Source: JAEUIX01 sp964611125 (GTDB taxonomy: Bacteria > Planctomycetota > Phycisphaerae > Phycisphaerales > UBA1924). From it: 64,000 nt of DNA. The translations under genes were made by a program, and so were the position numbers. The stretch covers positions 1-64,000 of the forward strand of contig CAZSZO010000017.1 in the NCBI GenBank assembly GCA_964611125.1, written 5' to 3'. Every line of letters starts with the position of its first letter. The first letter of the stretch is position 1. Below, in pieces: positions 25,261 through 38,185 of this stretch. A model generated the notes under the pieces. It did no database searches, was not told the DNA's origin, and saw only the letters and a program-made list of their open reading frames with translations.

Positions 25261-25598
25261 TGCGAATCTCCTTGATTGGTGTGTTCCTTCCACGTGGCCT
25301 TGAGCACGGGCTTCTCGCCGTCGAGCTCGAACGTAATCGACTTCTCGGAATACATGGCGTCAAGCGAGTGCGAGAGCTCCTCGACGTACTGCAGCAGCTG
25401 CATCGTCGACGCGTCGCCCATCGGCACCTTGTTGCCATACGTGCGGTACAGGTCGGCGAGCTGCGCCTCGAGATTGCGCACCATCGCCACCACACCCTCG
25501 GCGTCCGCGACGCCGAGCTCGGCGCCCAGAAGCTCGCGCTCGGCGTACAGCTCCTCGAGCTGCTGCTCCCAGCTTTCCAGCATCGTATCGGTTTCCAC
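25257..25598 (-). CDS. Small protein of unknown function directly upstream of PYP
   Basis: A 113-residue acidic protein. The first ~80 residues are helical and coiled-coil-like ('ESWEQQLEELYAERELLGAELG', 'VRNLEAQLADLYRTYGNKVP'), and the last ~30 are strand-like ('SITFELDGEKPVLKATWKEH'). Its stop overlaps the PYP start by four bases, so the two are translationally coupled; coupling of this kind often joins partners. I recognise no family. It is a candidate PYP partner or signal-transfer protein. Confidence 0.72.
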   Translation of the reverse strand: METDTMLESWEQQLEELYAERELLGAELGVADAEGVVAMVRNLEAQLADLYRTYGNKVPMGDASTMQLLQYVEELSHSLDAMYSEKSITFELDGEKPVLKATWKEHTNQGDSQ

Positions 25599-25665
25599 AA
25601 CGACTCCTTTCTAAAGGTAGAGCTTGCCCCGCGCCGCACACGCGCGCTGCGGGGCGGAAACGTCC

Positions 25666-26073
25666 TCAGGCGGCCCGACGCACGGGCTCGGAGAGAAACT
25701 GCGTGATCTGGTCGATGTCCCCCGGCGTCAGCAACTCCTCGATCCGGCCGACCAGGTTGCTGATCGCCGCGCCGCGCAGGGCGGTCATCGAGTCGCACTT
25801 CCCGGTGCGGAAGGTCTGGTAGTTCATCTTGGTGTTGAGGCCGATCCACCGGCTCTTGAGCTCGATGTAGTTGATGGCCACCGTCATCGTGACCTCCTCC
25901 GGGTCGCCGATCTCCGAGATCAGCGTCGTCAGGTCGTCCCTGAGCGCCACCGCCCACTTGACGACCCGCTCAACATCGCCGGGCTGCGCGTCGGGCCAGG
26001 TCTCCAGCGCCTCGCGCAAGTTCTTGGTCTGGGCCTCGTCCTTCAAACGAGCGACTGCGTTCTGAATATCCAT
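25666..26073 (-). CDS. Small helical protein of unknown function, first gene of the PYP operon
   Basis: A 135-residue mostly helical protein starting 'MDIQNAVARLKDEAQTKN'. A central segment 'VTMTVAINYIELKSRWIGLNTKMNYQTFRTGKCDSM' is followed by 'ISNLVGRIEELLTPGDIDQITQFLSEP'. The ATG at 26073 has AAGGAC seven bases upstream, which rules out longer starts. It is 67 bases upstream of the next small gene and opens the seven-gene minus-strand operon. I recognise no family. Confidence 0.7.
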   Translation of the reverse strand: MDIQNAVARLKDEAQTKNLREALETWPDAQPGDVERVVKWAVALRDDLTTLISEIGDPEEVTMTVAINYIELKSRWIGLNTKMNYQTFRTGKCDSMTALRGAAISNLVGRIEELLTPGDIDQITQFLSEPVRRAA

Positions 26074-26408
26074 GGTGACAGTCCTTGGTGCAGCGCTCTG
26101 CCGCACTGGCCTCCTCATCGGTGGATGCCATTCCCCGCCCGAGCGAAATCGATCATTTTCAACTGGGCCCACGGATCCAAGTTCGCAGCGCGACGCCGCG
26201 CACACCTGTCAAGGTGCCCGCGCTGGTGAGCGCTCGAGCGTCGCGCGAGCCAGGCCTCGCACCCACGATTGTGCCCACGCCGCGCGCTGCGTCACCCCCT
26301 CAGGGCCCCCTGACCCGGCTGGGCCCCCGCGGTGCAGGCATCACCGCCCGCCCACCTCACCAGGCGGTCACCCGCCCCCCCGCCAGGGCGCCCCACAGCA
26401 AATGCGCT
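26074..26408. other. Region upstream of the PYP operon
   Basis: This 335-base gap between the PYP operon and a truncated response regulator must hold the operon's promoter. I recognise no firm -35/-10 pair. On the minus strand a TTGAAAATGATCGATTTC segment at 26143-26160 is AT-richer than its surroundings. The rest is GC-rich and shows no gene. Confidence 0.4.
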
Positions 26409-26596
26409 TCAGCACTGAGCTAAGACCCTGTCCGCGAACGCGACCTTCACGCGCGCCACTTCGCGGATTGCTTCGAGGATCACGGGAGTCTCGGCATCCT
26501 TGGAGACGTAGCCCCAGGCGCCGGCGTCCGCGGCCCTGGCCAAGGCTTCCCTGTCGCTGCGGCCGCTGAAGACGATGACTCGGACGGCCGGACGCC
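26409..26596 (-). pseudogene. Truncated response regulator receiver fragment
   Basis: In one minus-strand frame the sequence reads 'AVRVIVFSGRSDREALARAA' then 'DAGAWGYVSKDAETPVILEAI', ending at a stop at 26409-26411. This is the second half of a NarL-type receiver domain, with the switch Ser and the conserved 'K' of 'SKDA'. The first half with the phospho-acceptor Asp and any output domain are missing, and the frame upstream is closed by a stop near 26620. It abuts the integrase remnant, as if cut by a rearrangement. Confidence 0.7.
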
Positions 26597-26883
26597 CTCC
26601 CCCGGAGACCGAGCAGGTTCATCGTCGCGAAAGCGACTTCCTGACGTATCGGGACCGCAACGGCCGCGTCGCCGACTTTCATGCCCTCAGGCACACGTTC
26701 ATCACCAACCTGATCGCCGCGGGGGTGCATCCCCGCCCGGCCCAGACTCTCGCGCGACACTCGACGATCACGCTCACCCTGGACCGGTACTCGCACACCC
26801 TGCGAGGCGCCGAGACCGCCGCCCTGGCAGCCCTCCCGAGCCTCACGCCTCCGCCGAGCCCAGGCCGCCAGCAGGCAGGCTGA
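26590..26883 (+). pseudogene. C-terminal remnant of a tyrosine recombinase (integrase)
   Basis: Only the last ~95 codons of a phage-type integrase remain. They contain the catalytic HxLRHTF motif ('HALRHTFITNLIAAGVHP'), the 'LARHSTITLTLDRYSHT' segment with the second histidine and the tyrosine nucleophile, and a Pro-rich tail. The N-terminal core-binding domain and the first catalytic arginine are absent, and the reading frame joins unrelated DNA at about 26600. The sequence style is that of planctomycete integrases. It lies 218 bases from tRNA-Ser, the usual position of an island integrase. Confidence 0.85.
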
Positions 26884-27046
26884 TTGCCGCTCCTCGCCGA
26901 CGCCAATCGCCGCCGGGCCCTCAACGCGACATCAACCTCGCATCGCGCTTGGCGCGCCGCTTGGCGTTTCTGGGCGGACGCTGGTGGACTCTCATGGACC
27001 CTGGTGGACTTTCGCCCTCCCGGCCCCGTCGCCGGCAGCGCACGAA

Positions 27047-27077
27047 AACCGCCGTTTCCCGTGCAGGAAACGCGGTT
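27047..27077. terminator. Inverted repeat between integrase remnant and tRNA-Ser
   Basis: Arms AACCG(c)CGTTTCC at 27047-27059 and GGAAACGCGGTT at 27066-27077 form a 12-pair stem with one bulge and a six-base loop. It lies 24 bases downstream of the tRNA on the minus strand, with a run of five T about 11 bases before it. It may end tRNA transcription; it could equally be a recombination-associated repeat. Confidence 0.4.
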
Positions 27078-27100
27078 CTGACGCGAAAAACAAGGAAAGC

Positions 27101-27190
27101 GGAGAGGGGGGGATTCGAACCCCCGATACCGGCCTAAACCAGTATAACGGTTTAGCAAACCGTCGCCTTCAGCCGCTCGGCCACCTCTCC
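27101..27190 (-). tRNA. tRNA-Ser (anticodon GCT)
   Basis: Read on the minus strand, a 90-base cloverleaf runs from GGAGAGG to the matching CCTCTCC. The anticodon stem-loop CGGTTTGCTAAACCG gives anticodon GCT (serine, AGC/AGT codons). The long variable arm typical of class II tRNAs is present (TATACTGGTTTAGGCCGGTA), and the T-loop arm is GGGGGTTCGAATCCCCC. CCA is not encoded. It neighbours the integrase remnant. Confidence 0.97.
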
Positions 27191-27678
27191 GGCGAACTCA
27201 AGGGTAGCAACCGCCGGCCTCGGGGGCCAATCGGTCGCCTCCGTCAGCCCCGGTCTGTCGATGATCTGCGCCGCGCCTGGCGACACGGCGGGCGCTCGGC
27301 TCCGGTTCCCTCGCCTGCGTCCCAGCCTTTGCACACGGTGGGCGGGGACTGGCCTCGCTCCGACTGTCTGATGCTGGCTCGGACTCGCCTACTCCTGGGC
27401 GGCCTCCCCACCCAGCGCGCTCTGCTCTGCAAAAGAACAAGGGAGTGGCAAGCGGCCGCGGCTTCGTCCCCGAGCCCGCCGCTCAGCCCCTCCCTTGCCT
27501 TACGGGGCGGATGGTCTCTCTCCTCCGCCCTTGCTCTCTCCCTCGCAGGTGGTTCTCCGGTTTCCCGGAATGGTCCTCGTGGTGAGGCCATGGAGTGTCG
27601 TGTCGTGATCGAGGGAGCTGTCCGTCGAGACCTCGCCCGGGCGACGCCGGGGCAAGGCGTGAAGTCGGTCGTCGAGGA
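27191..27678. other. Non-coding gap with one large hairpin
   Basis: 488 bases between tRNA-Ser and the next gene. Apart from the hairpin at 27438-27497 I see no gene, no known small-RNA signature and no protein-like frame; the sequence is GC-rich with pyrimidine-rich tracts. Confidence 0.5.
27427..27497 (-). terminator. Large branched hairpin followed by a T-rich run
   Basis: Outer arms CAAGGGAG (27438-27445) and CTCCCTTG (27490-27497) pair over eight bases, and inner arms AGCGGC (27451-27456) and GCCGCT (27478-27483) continue the stem around a further GGCTT/GAGCC helix. On the minus strand it is followed by TTCTTTTGC. It may be the terminator of the coiled-coil gene ending at 27679, though 180 bases away, or a small structured RNA. 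Confidence 0.45.
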
Positions 27679-27978
27679 TCAGTCGTTGCTCTCGCCGTGA
27701 TCGCTGCTGTCTTCGGTGGCGCCGGCCTGCTTATCGAGAAGCTTGCGGAGGTACTGGTTCTCGCGCCGGGTGGCTTCGAGGTCGAACAGGACGTACTTGA
27801 TGCTGAGCCGGAGGTAGTCGAGCGACTCCTGCAGATCCGCCACCGTCTGCTTCATGCGCGAGTGCCGGTCCTTGGTCTCCTCGGCGAGGCGGGCCAGCTC
27901 GGCCTGCTTGTCCGGGGCAAGCCCGTTGATCTGGGTGATGAGGTCGCCGAGTTTCTGCTGGAAGTCTTGCTCGTTCAC
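27679..27978 (-). CDS. Small coiled-coil protein of unknown function
   Basis: A 99-residue helical protein starting 'VNEQDFQQKLGDLITQINGL' and continuing 'LDYLRLSIKYVLFDLEATRRENQYLRKLL', strongly coiled-coil in character with an acidic end. The GTG start at 27978 has a GAGGAG about seven bases upstream; longer frames run into low-complexity DNA. No function can be named. Confidence 0.75.
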   Translation of the reverse strand: MNEQDFQQKLGDLITQINGLAPDKQAELARLAEETKDRHSRMKQTVADLQESLDYLRLSIKYVLFDLEATRRENQYLRKLLDKQAGATEDSSDHGESND

Positions 27979-28332
27979 GGTCAAACTCCTCGTCTTGTAG
28001 CCGGCGCCCTGGGCTGACCTGAGGATCCCGTCTGGGTCCCGTCCTTTGAAGCCCGCCGGGTCTCTCAGGTCCGGCGTGGGGGCGGGGGGGCGGGGGTCAG
28101 CGGTCGGGCGCGGCGGTTGTGGGGTCTTCTCTCCGGGCCTTCGCGTCGGTGGACGCAGGAGAAGAAGAACAACCGGCGGGCCGGGGCGGGCGGGCCGGTG
28201 CAGCATTCCGGCGCCAACGTGCCGAAGACCGATAAAAACCGACCTGCGAGCCCCGCAGGCCCATTTGGCGTGAATCTGTCGCCGGCAGCCCGCCCGGCGA
28301 GCTTGGCCGTCTGCGCGGGGTGTGGCGTTTTG
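27979..28332. other. Non-coding gap with a terminator
   Basis: 354 bases between two minus-strand genes. It contains a G-rich tract near 28076-28100 and the terminator at 28233-28259. No gene is evident. Confidence 0.5.
28233..28259 (-). terminator. Intrinsic terminator of the DUF3553 gene
   Basis: On the minus strand CCTGCG-GGGCT-CGCAGG forms a six-pair hairpin with a five-base loop, followed by TCGGTTTTTATC. It lies 74 bases after the stop of the DUF3553 gene. Confidence 0.65.
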
Positions 28333-28935
28333 TCAACGTCCGAAGTCGAACCGCTTCAACACCTGTTGCGCCGCCCGAGGGGCGATCTTCTGGGCTTCCA
28401 GGAGCAGGCCGGGCTCGGTCTTCTTGAATTCCAGGGCGAGCTTCTTGAGGTGCTCATCGCGGATGATCACGAACCGGCGGAAGATCTCCTCCAGCTCGTG
28501 CCGGTTGAACTTGGTCATCGGGTCCTTGAGGCCCGACTGCATCGCCGCCCAGTCGAGCAGCGAGCCGCCGTCGCCGGTGTAGCGGTACAGGTTCAGCGTC
28601 GCCAGCATCCGGGCCCGGGGCGTGGTGAACGGGTCGGTCGCCGCGTCGGGCAGGCGGAGCATCAGGTCGCGGGCCGAGGGCCCCCCGAGCCCCGCAAGCG
28701 GGTCGACTTTCGTTTCGGTCTCCGCCATCAGCAGCGGCACCTCCGAGGGCGGCCTGAGGTCGGCGTGCGCGGTGCTGATGGTCTTGAGCCCCGCCCGGTC
28801 GAAGCGGATCACCAGCCGCTGGCAGGCCCGCCCCTCGTGCTGCTCGCTCACCGCCGAGGTGATGACCCCCTGCCCCCATTCCGGACGGCCGGCATGCACC
28901 ACCCGGTCGCCAAACGACCATTGCTTCACCAGCAT
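28333..28935 (-). CDS. DUF3553-domain protein
   Basis: A 200-residue protein. The N-terminal ~60 residues match DUF3553: 'WSFGDRVVHAGRPEWGQGVITSA' and 'RLVIRFDRAGLKTISTAHADL', a small barrel also found at helicase ends and resembling the UvrD-tail fold. The rest is helical ('FNRHELEEIFRRFVIIRDEHLKKLALEFKK'). The family is poorly characterised; interaction with transcription or repair machinery is plausible but not shown. Confidence 0.8.
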   Translation of the reverse strand: MLVKQWSFGDRVVHAGRPEWGQGVITSAVSEQHEGRACQRLVIRFDRAGLKTISTAHADLRPPSEVPLLMAETETKVDPLAGLGGPSARDLMLRLPDAATDPFTTPRARMLATLNLYRYTGDGGSLLDWAAMQSGLKDPMTKFNRHELEEIFRRFVIIRDEHLKKLALEFKKTEPGLLLEAQKIAPRAAQQVLKRFDFGR

Positions 28936-29532
28936 GTGACGGATCCCCTGCGCGATTGGCTCGATCCTTGGCGGACAGGCCGCGGCTGGCCCAAATCAAC
29001 GACAAGAGCGCGGCTGCGCCCCATGCCTGAATGAACCTTGACGTGATGTGACGCGCCCCTACGCCCGAACGGCGCCAACGAGGCTGAAAGGGGCCTGGGC
29101 AAGATGCCGAGGCGCCCGGTGATGCGGTGGCCCCACCCCCGTGAGCAGCCTAGTATAGGGACTTCGCACGTCCGGCCAAATCAGGAACACAGTGGATAAC
29201 CCGGAAACCTCGGAAGACCGGAAAGCCAGCCTGACAGCGGGCCGGAAAGCCGCGAGCCCGGACCTCCGGAAAACTGGGATCCGCAGCCCTGACCCAACCG
29301 AACGACCCAACCGAATGAATCGAATGACTCAGCGGGACGACCCGACCGAACGGCAAAGCCGAACGAGCCACACCTAGGCCCCTTCGACTCGGACCGTCCG
29401 ACTCGGCCGTCCGACTCGGAACATCGGCCTTCTTCAATACGGACCGGCGCGCCTCGGGTTCCAACCAGCCGCATCGGGCGGCAAACCCGGAGAACGCCGG
29501 AAACAGCATACCTCACGGAGCTGCGACTCGCC
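28936..29532. other. Long intergenic region upstream of rpoZ
   Basis: 597 bases separating divergent genes. It is unusually repetitive: a GACCC(A/G)ACCGAA-like motif recurs at about 29288-29355, and GACTCGG(A)CCGTCC occurs twice in tandem at 29386-29412 with a third partial copy to 29419. No gene is evident. Confidence 0.55.
29386..29420. repeat. Short tandem repeat upstream of rpoZ
   Basis: Two and a half copies of a 13-14-base unit, GACTCGGACCGTCC then GACTCGGCCGTCC then GACTCGGA. It belongs to a larger low-complexity stretch starting near 29280. Confidence 0.7.
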
Positions 29533-29769
29533 ATGATCGAAGCCCTCAAGAGCGACGAAATCATCAACAAGGTCGGCGGCCGCTTCAAGCTGTGCGCCCT
29601 GATCCAGCGCCGCATCGTTCAGTTGATGGAAGGGGCCCGCCCCATGGTGGAGCGGAACGGCCGCTCCGACATGGAGGTCGCTGTCGAAGAGATCCTCCAG
29701 GATCGCATCTCCATCGAGTTCGATATCACCGACCCCGATCTCAAGGCCGCCCTCCCCCACCTCAAGTAA
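29533..29769 (+). CDS. rpoZ: DNA-directed RNA polymerase omega subunit
   Basis: A 78-residue omega subunit, which helps assemble core RNA polymerase around beta prime. Family features are 'KVGGRFKLCALIQRRIVQLMEGARPMV' and 'MEVAVEEILQDRISIEF', the planctomycete-style form of the 'GRFxLvxlaskRARqL' signature. It is 41 bases upstream of coaC, the common rpoZ-coaBC pairing. Confidence 0.92.
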   Translation: MIEALKSDEIINKVGGRFKLCALIQRRIVQLMEGARPMVERNGRSDMEVAVEEILQDRISIEFDITDPDLKAALPHLK

Positions 29770-29810
29770 GCCCGGCCGCCCGCCCGGCTCCCCCGACCGC
29801 GGAGGCCCGG

Positions 29811-30461
29811 TTGAACCAACCCGACACGACCCCCGCCCGCTCCGGCGCCCCCGACACCGGCTTCGCCGCCGCCAGCTCCCCTCCCGGGCTTGATGCCCTT
29901 CGCGATCGGCGGGTCGTCGTGGGCGTCACCGGCGGCATCGCGGCGTACAAGTCCGCTTGGCTCGTCTCTCGGCTCGCCCAGGCCGGCGCCCAGGTCACCG
30001 TCGCCATGACCGACTCGGCGACCCGGTTCATCACCCCCCTCACCTTCCAGGCCCTTTCCGGACGACCGGTCTACACCAGCCCCTGGGACCACCTCGAGAG
30101 CCAGGACCCGCAGCACATCAGCCTCGCCCGCTCCGCCGCGTGCGCGATCGTCGCACCGTGCACGATGGATTGCATGGCGAAGCTCGCCAGCGGGATCACC
30201 GAAGACGTCGTCTGCCTGATCCTGAGCGCCATCGACCGCGCCAAGACGCCCGTCCTGCTCGCCCCCTCGATGAACGAAGTCATGTGGGCCCAGCCCGCCA
30301 CCCAGCGCAATGCCCGCCAGCTCACCGCCGACGGCTTCCGCCTGATCGGCCCCGCCGACGGCTGGCAGGCGTGCCGGGCCGTCGGACCGGGCCGGATGGT
30401 CGAGCCCAATGATCTCCTCCGCGCGGTCGTCGCAGCGATGCCCGCCGCTCCCACCGGCTAA
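29811..30461 (+). CDS. coaC: Phosphopantothenoylcysteine decarboxylase (CoaC, flavoprotein)
   Basis: A 216-residue HFCD-family flavoprotein that decarboxylates 4'-phosphopantothenoylcysteine in coenzyme A synthesis. Visible features: 'VVVGVTGGIAAYKSAWLVSRLAQAGA', the 'TRFITPLTFQALSG' region, 'APCTMDCMAKLASGI' in the active-site loop (usually 'APaTaNtiaK'), and 'LLAPSMNEVMW', the 'PxMNxxMW' substrate clamp. The CoaB synthetase half usually fused to CoaC is absent. Translation begins at TTG 29811, with GGAGG five bases upstream. Confidence 0.9.
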   Translation: MNQPDTTPARSGAPDTGFAAASSPPGLDALRDRRVVVGVTGGIAAYKSAWLVSRLAQAGAQVTVAMTDSATRFITPLTFQALSGRPVYTSPWDHLESQDPQHISLARSAACAIVAPCTMDCMAKLASGITEDVVCLILSAIDRAKTPVLLAPSMNEVMWAQPATQRNARQLTADGFRLIGPADGWQACRAVGPGRMVEPNDLLRAVVAAMPAAPTG

Positions 30462-30507
30462 CCGGCCACGGCCGTGAGCCAGAGCCGTGATCACGCTCGA
30501 CGCGCTG

Positions 30508-30933
30508 TCACAACGCTCGCAGCGCCCGCAGGACCGCCTCCGGAATCGGGGCCTTCACCCGCGCGTCGTAGTCGTACGCGACCACGATCCCCGAGCCCTC
30601 CGCCGCGACGCCCCCGCCGAGCGCCTGGCTCTTCACCTGGTGCGCCAGCGTGATGCGATCACTCTCGATGCCCGCCAGGCTGGCCGTCACATCGACCGTG
30701 TCGGGAAAGGTCAGGGGAATGCGAAACCGGCACTGCACCGAGTGCAGGATCACCCCCACGCCGCGCGGCGGCAGCTCCTCGGGCATCCACCCCACCCGCC
30801 GCAGGAACTCGATCCGCGCCGTCTCGAACCAGCGCAGATAGATGATGTTGTTGACATGCCCGAAGGCGTCCATCTCCGCCCAGGCCAGCGGAATCGCCAC
30901 CGAGATCGATACGCCGCCCGATGCATCCGCCAT
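30508..30933 (-). CDS. Hotdog-fold acyl-CoA thioesterase (YbgC/4HBT family)
   Basis: A 141-residue hotdog-fold protein. The family active-site segment 'WAEMDAFGHVNNIIYLRWFETARIEFL' contains the catalytic Asp of 4-hydroxybenzoyl-CoA thioesterase relatives. 'ESDRITLAHQV' and 'GSGIVVAYDYDARVKAPIPE' complete the fold. It probably hydrolyses a short or aromatic acyl-CoA; the substrate is not evident. It is 40 bases downstream of acnA on the same strand. Confidence 0.88.
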   Translation of the reverse strand: MADASGGVSISVAIPLAWAEMDAFGHVNNIIYLRWFETARIEFLRRVGWMPEELPPRGVGVILHSVQCRFRIPLTFPDTVDVTASLAGIESDRITLAHQVKSQALGGGVAAEGSGIVVAYDYDARVKAPIPEAVLRALRAL

Positions 30934-30973
30934 GCTTGATCCCCACAGACGCCCGCCTCGGAAATCGCCCCGC

Positions 30974-33769
<2,796 letters not shown>

Positions 33770-33840
33770 GGATGCTCCTTGGATGTCGGGGGTGGCGAGG
33801 TCGAGGCCGAGGTCGAAGTCGAGGCCGCGGTCGGGCGTTG

Positions 33841-33872
33841 GGAAGTCAGGAAGTCAGGAAGTCAGGAAGTCA
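33841..33872. repeat. GGAAGTCA tandem repeat upstream of acnA
   Basis: Four perfect tandem copies of the octamer GGAAGTCA at 33841-33872, just preceded by a GAGGTCGAGG/GAAGTCGAGG-type degenerate repeat at about 33797-33830. It lies about 70-100 bases upstream of the acnA start, in the acnA/hybrid-kinase gap. Confidence 0.85.
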
Positions 33873-34025
33873 GAGTCAGTCCGAACGCTGCAACCATAGC
33901 GGTTGATCGGCATGATGCGAATCGATTGAAATGACATGATCCATCAACGGTGTTGATGACTTCGAAGCCCGCAGCCGTGCGGCGACAACCCCCCCACCCC
34001 CCCGCACGGCCCCGCCGCGCCGGGT

Positions 34026-36955
<2,930 letters not shown>

Positions 36956-36959
<4 letters not shown>

Positions 36960-38011
36960 TCCCCGCTGACGGCCGCCAGCGCGTCGCCTGTGTGGCTGCG
37001 TTTGATCTGCCCGAGCGATTCCAGGGTCTTGTGCGTGTCAGTCAGGGCCCGCCGGAGCTTGCCATCGGGACCGAAGAACTCCGCCTGCCCGGCGCCGTCG
37101 ACCAGCCGCAGCCCATCGGTCAGCGTCGCCTCAAACTCCGCCGGGGTGATCCGCTGGCGGGCCGCCATCCGCGCGTACGACTCCTCCGGGTGAGCACGGG
37201 CGTACTCCTGGGCCCGCAGGAAGGCCCGCTTGAACGCCGCCACCGCGCCAGGCCGCCGCCGGATGACCGCTTCGTCCACCGCCAGCACATCCACGATCTC
37301 TCCGGGGATGCTCCTGCTTGAGAACACCTGACGCACCCCCCCGCCCTGTGTGATCGCCAGCGACATCGGCGGATAGATCGCCGCCGCGTCGATCTCGCCC
37401 TTGGCCATCGCCGAGGGCGTATCCACCGCCGCGAGGTCGACCAGCGTGACATCGCTCAGCGACATCCCGGCGGAGGCCAGCGCCCGCGCCAGCACAATCA
37501 CCGTCAGCGATCCCCCCTCCACCGCGACCCGCCGACCCCGCAGGCCGCTGACGGAGTCAATGGGCTCGCGCGCCAGCACCACGTCGGCCCCGTCCGAGTA
37601 ATCGACCACCAGGGCCACTTGCGCCCGCCGGTCGCTCTGCTCGCGCGAGAGCAGAACCTCCACCAGCGTCCCGAAGAACCCGTCCAGTTGCCCGCGCTCG
37701 AAGGCCCGCCGCGAATCGCCCAGCGAACTCAGCTCCGACAGCCGGACCTCCACGCCCTCATCGCGGAAGAACCCCTTCTCGCGGGCGAGGGTGGCGAACT
37801 CGTAGCCAGGCCAAGGGCTGAGCGCGATGTGCAGCGGGGCGTCCTCTCGCGCGAACGCTCCCCGATACACCCACACCGCCGCGCCCAGCAGCGCCGCCGC
37901 CGCCACCACCGTGGCCAGCCAGCGGCTCACCAGACCCGCCGCCGCGCGCGCGGACCGGTTCGGGCCCAATACCCGCTCAGCCCGCAGAACACACAGTGCG
38001 TCTGGTTTCAT
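36956..38011 (-). CDS. Membrane-anchored NMT1-type solute-binding protein, likely sensor partner
   Basis: A 351-residue periplasmic binding protein of the NMT1/SsuA/TauA family: an N-terminal membrane helix ('WLATVVAAAALLGAAVWVY') is followed by 'IALSPWPGYEFATLAREKGFF', 'VRLSELSSLGDSRRAF', 'GLRGRRVAVEGGSLTVIVLARAL' and 'GEIDAAAIYPPM'. Such proteins usually feed nitrate, sulfonate or thiamine-precursor transporters, but no permease or ATPase is adjacent. Translation coupling to the hybrid kinase suggests ligand sensing instead. ATG 38011 has CGGAG eight bases upstream; a farther ATG at 38056 is possible. Confidence 0.87.
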
Positions 38012-38185
38012 GGTCGTGACTCCGGGATGAGAATCGGATAAGTGCCGATCTGTCATCGGCGGGTCGATCCCGCTGATTCACGCAGAGGGCTTCGACCTGC
38101 GCACACCTCCCAAGACCCAGGATCCAGTGCCCACCACGCCTAGGGGGTGTCGGCTCGATCAATCCCCGCATCCTCGCAGTCCCCC

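Noticed and set aside
27191..27678. SRP RNA or RNase P RNA in the gap after tRNA-Ser
   Set aside because: Their conserved cores are absent; only the hairpin at 27438-27497 stands out.
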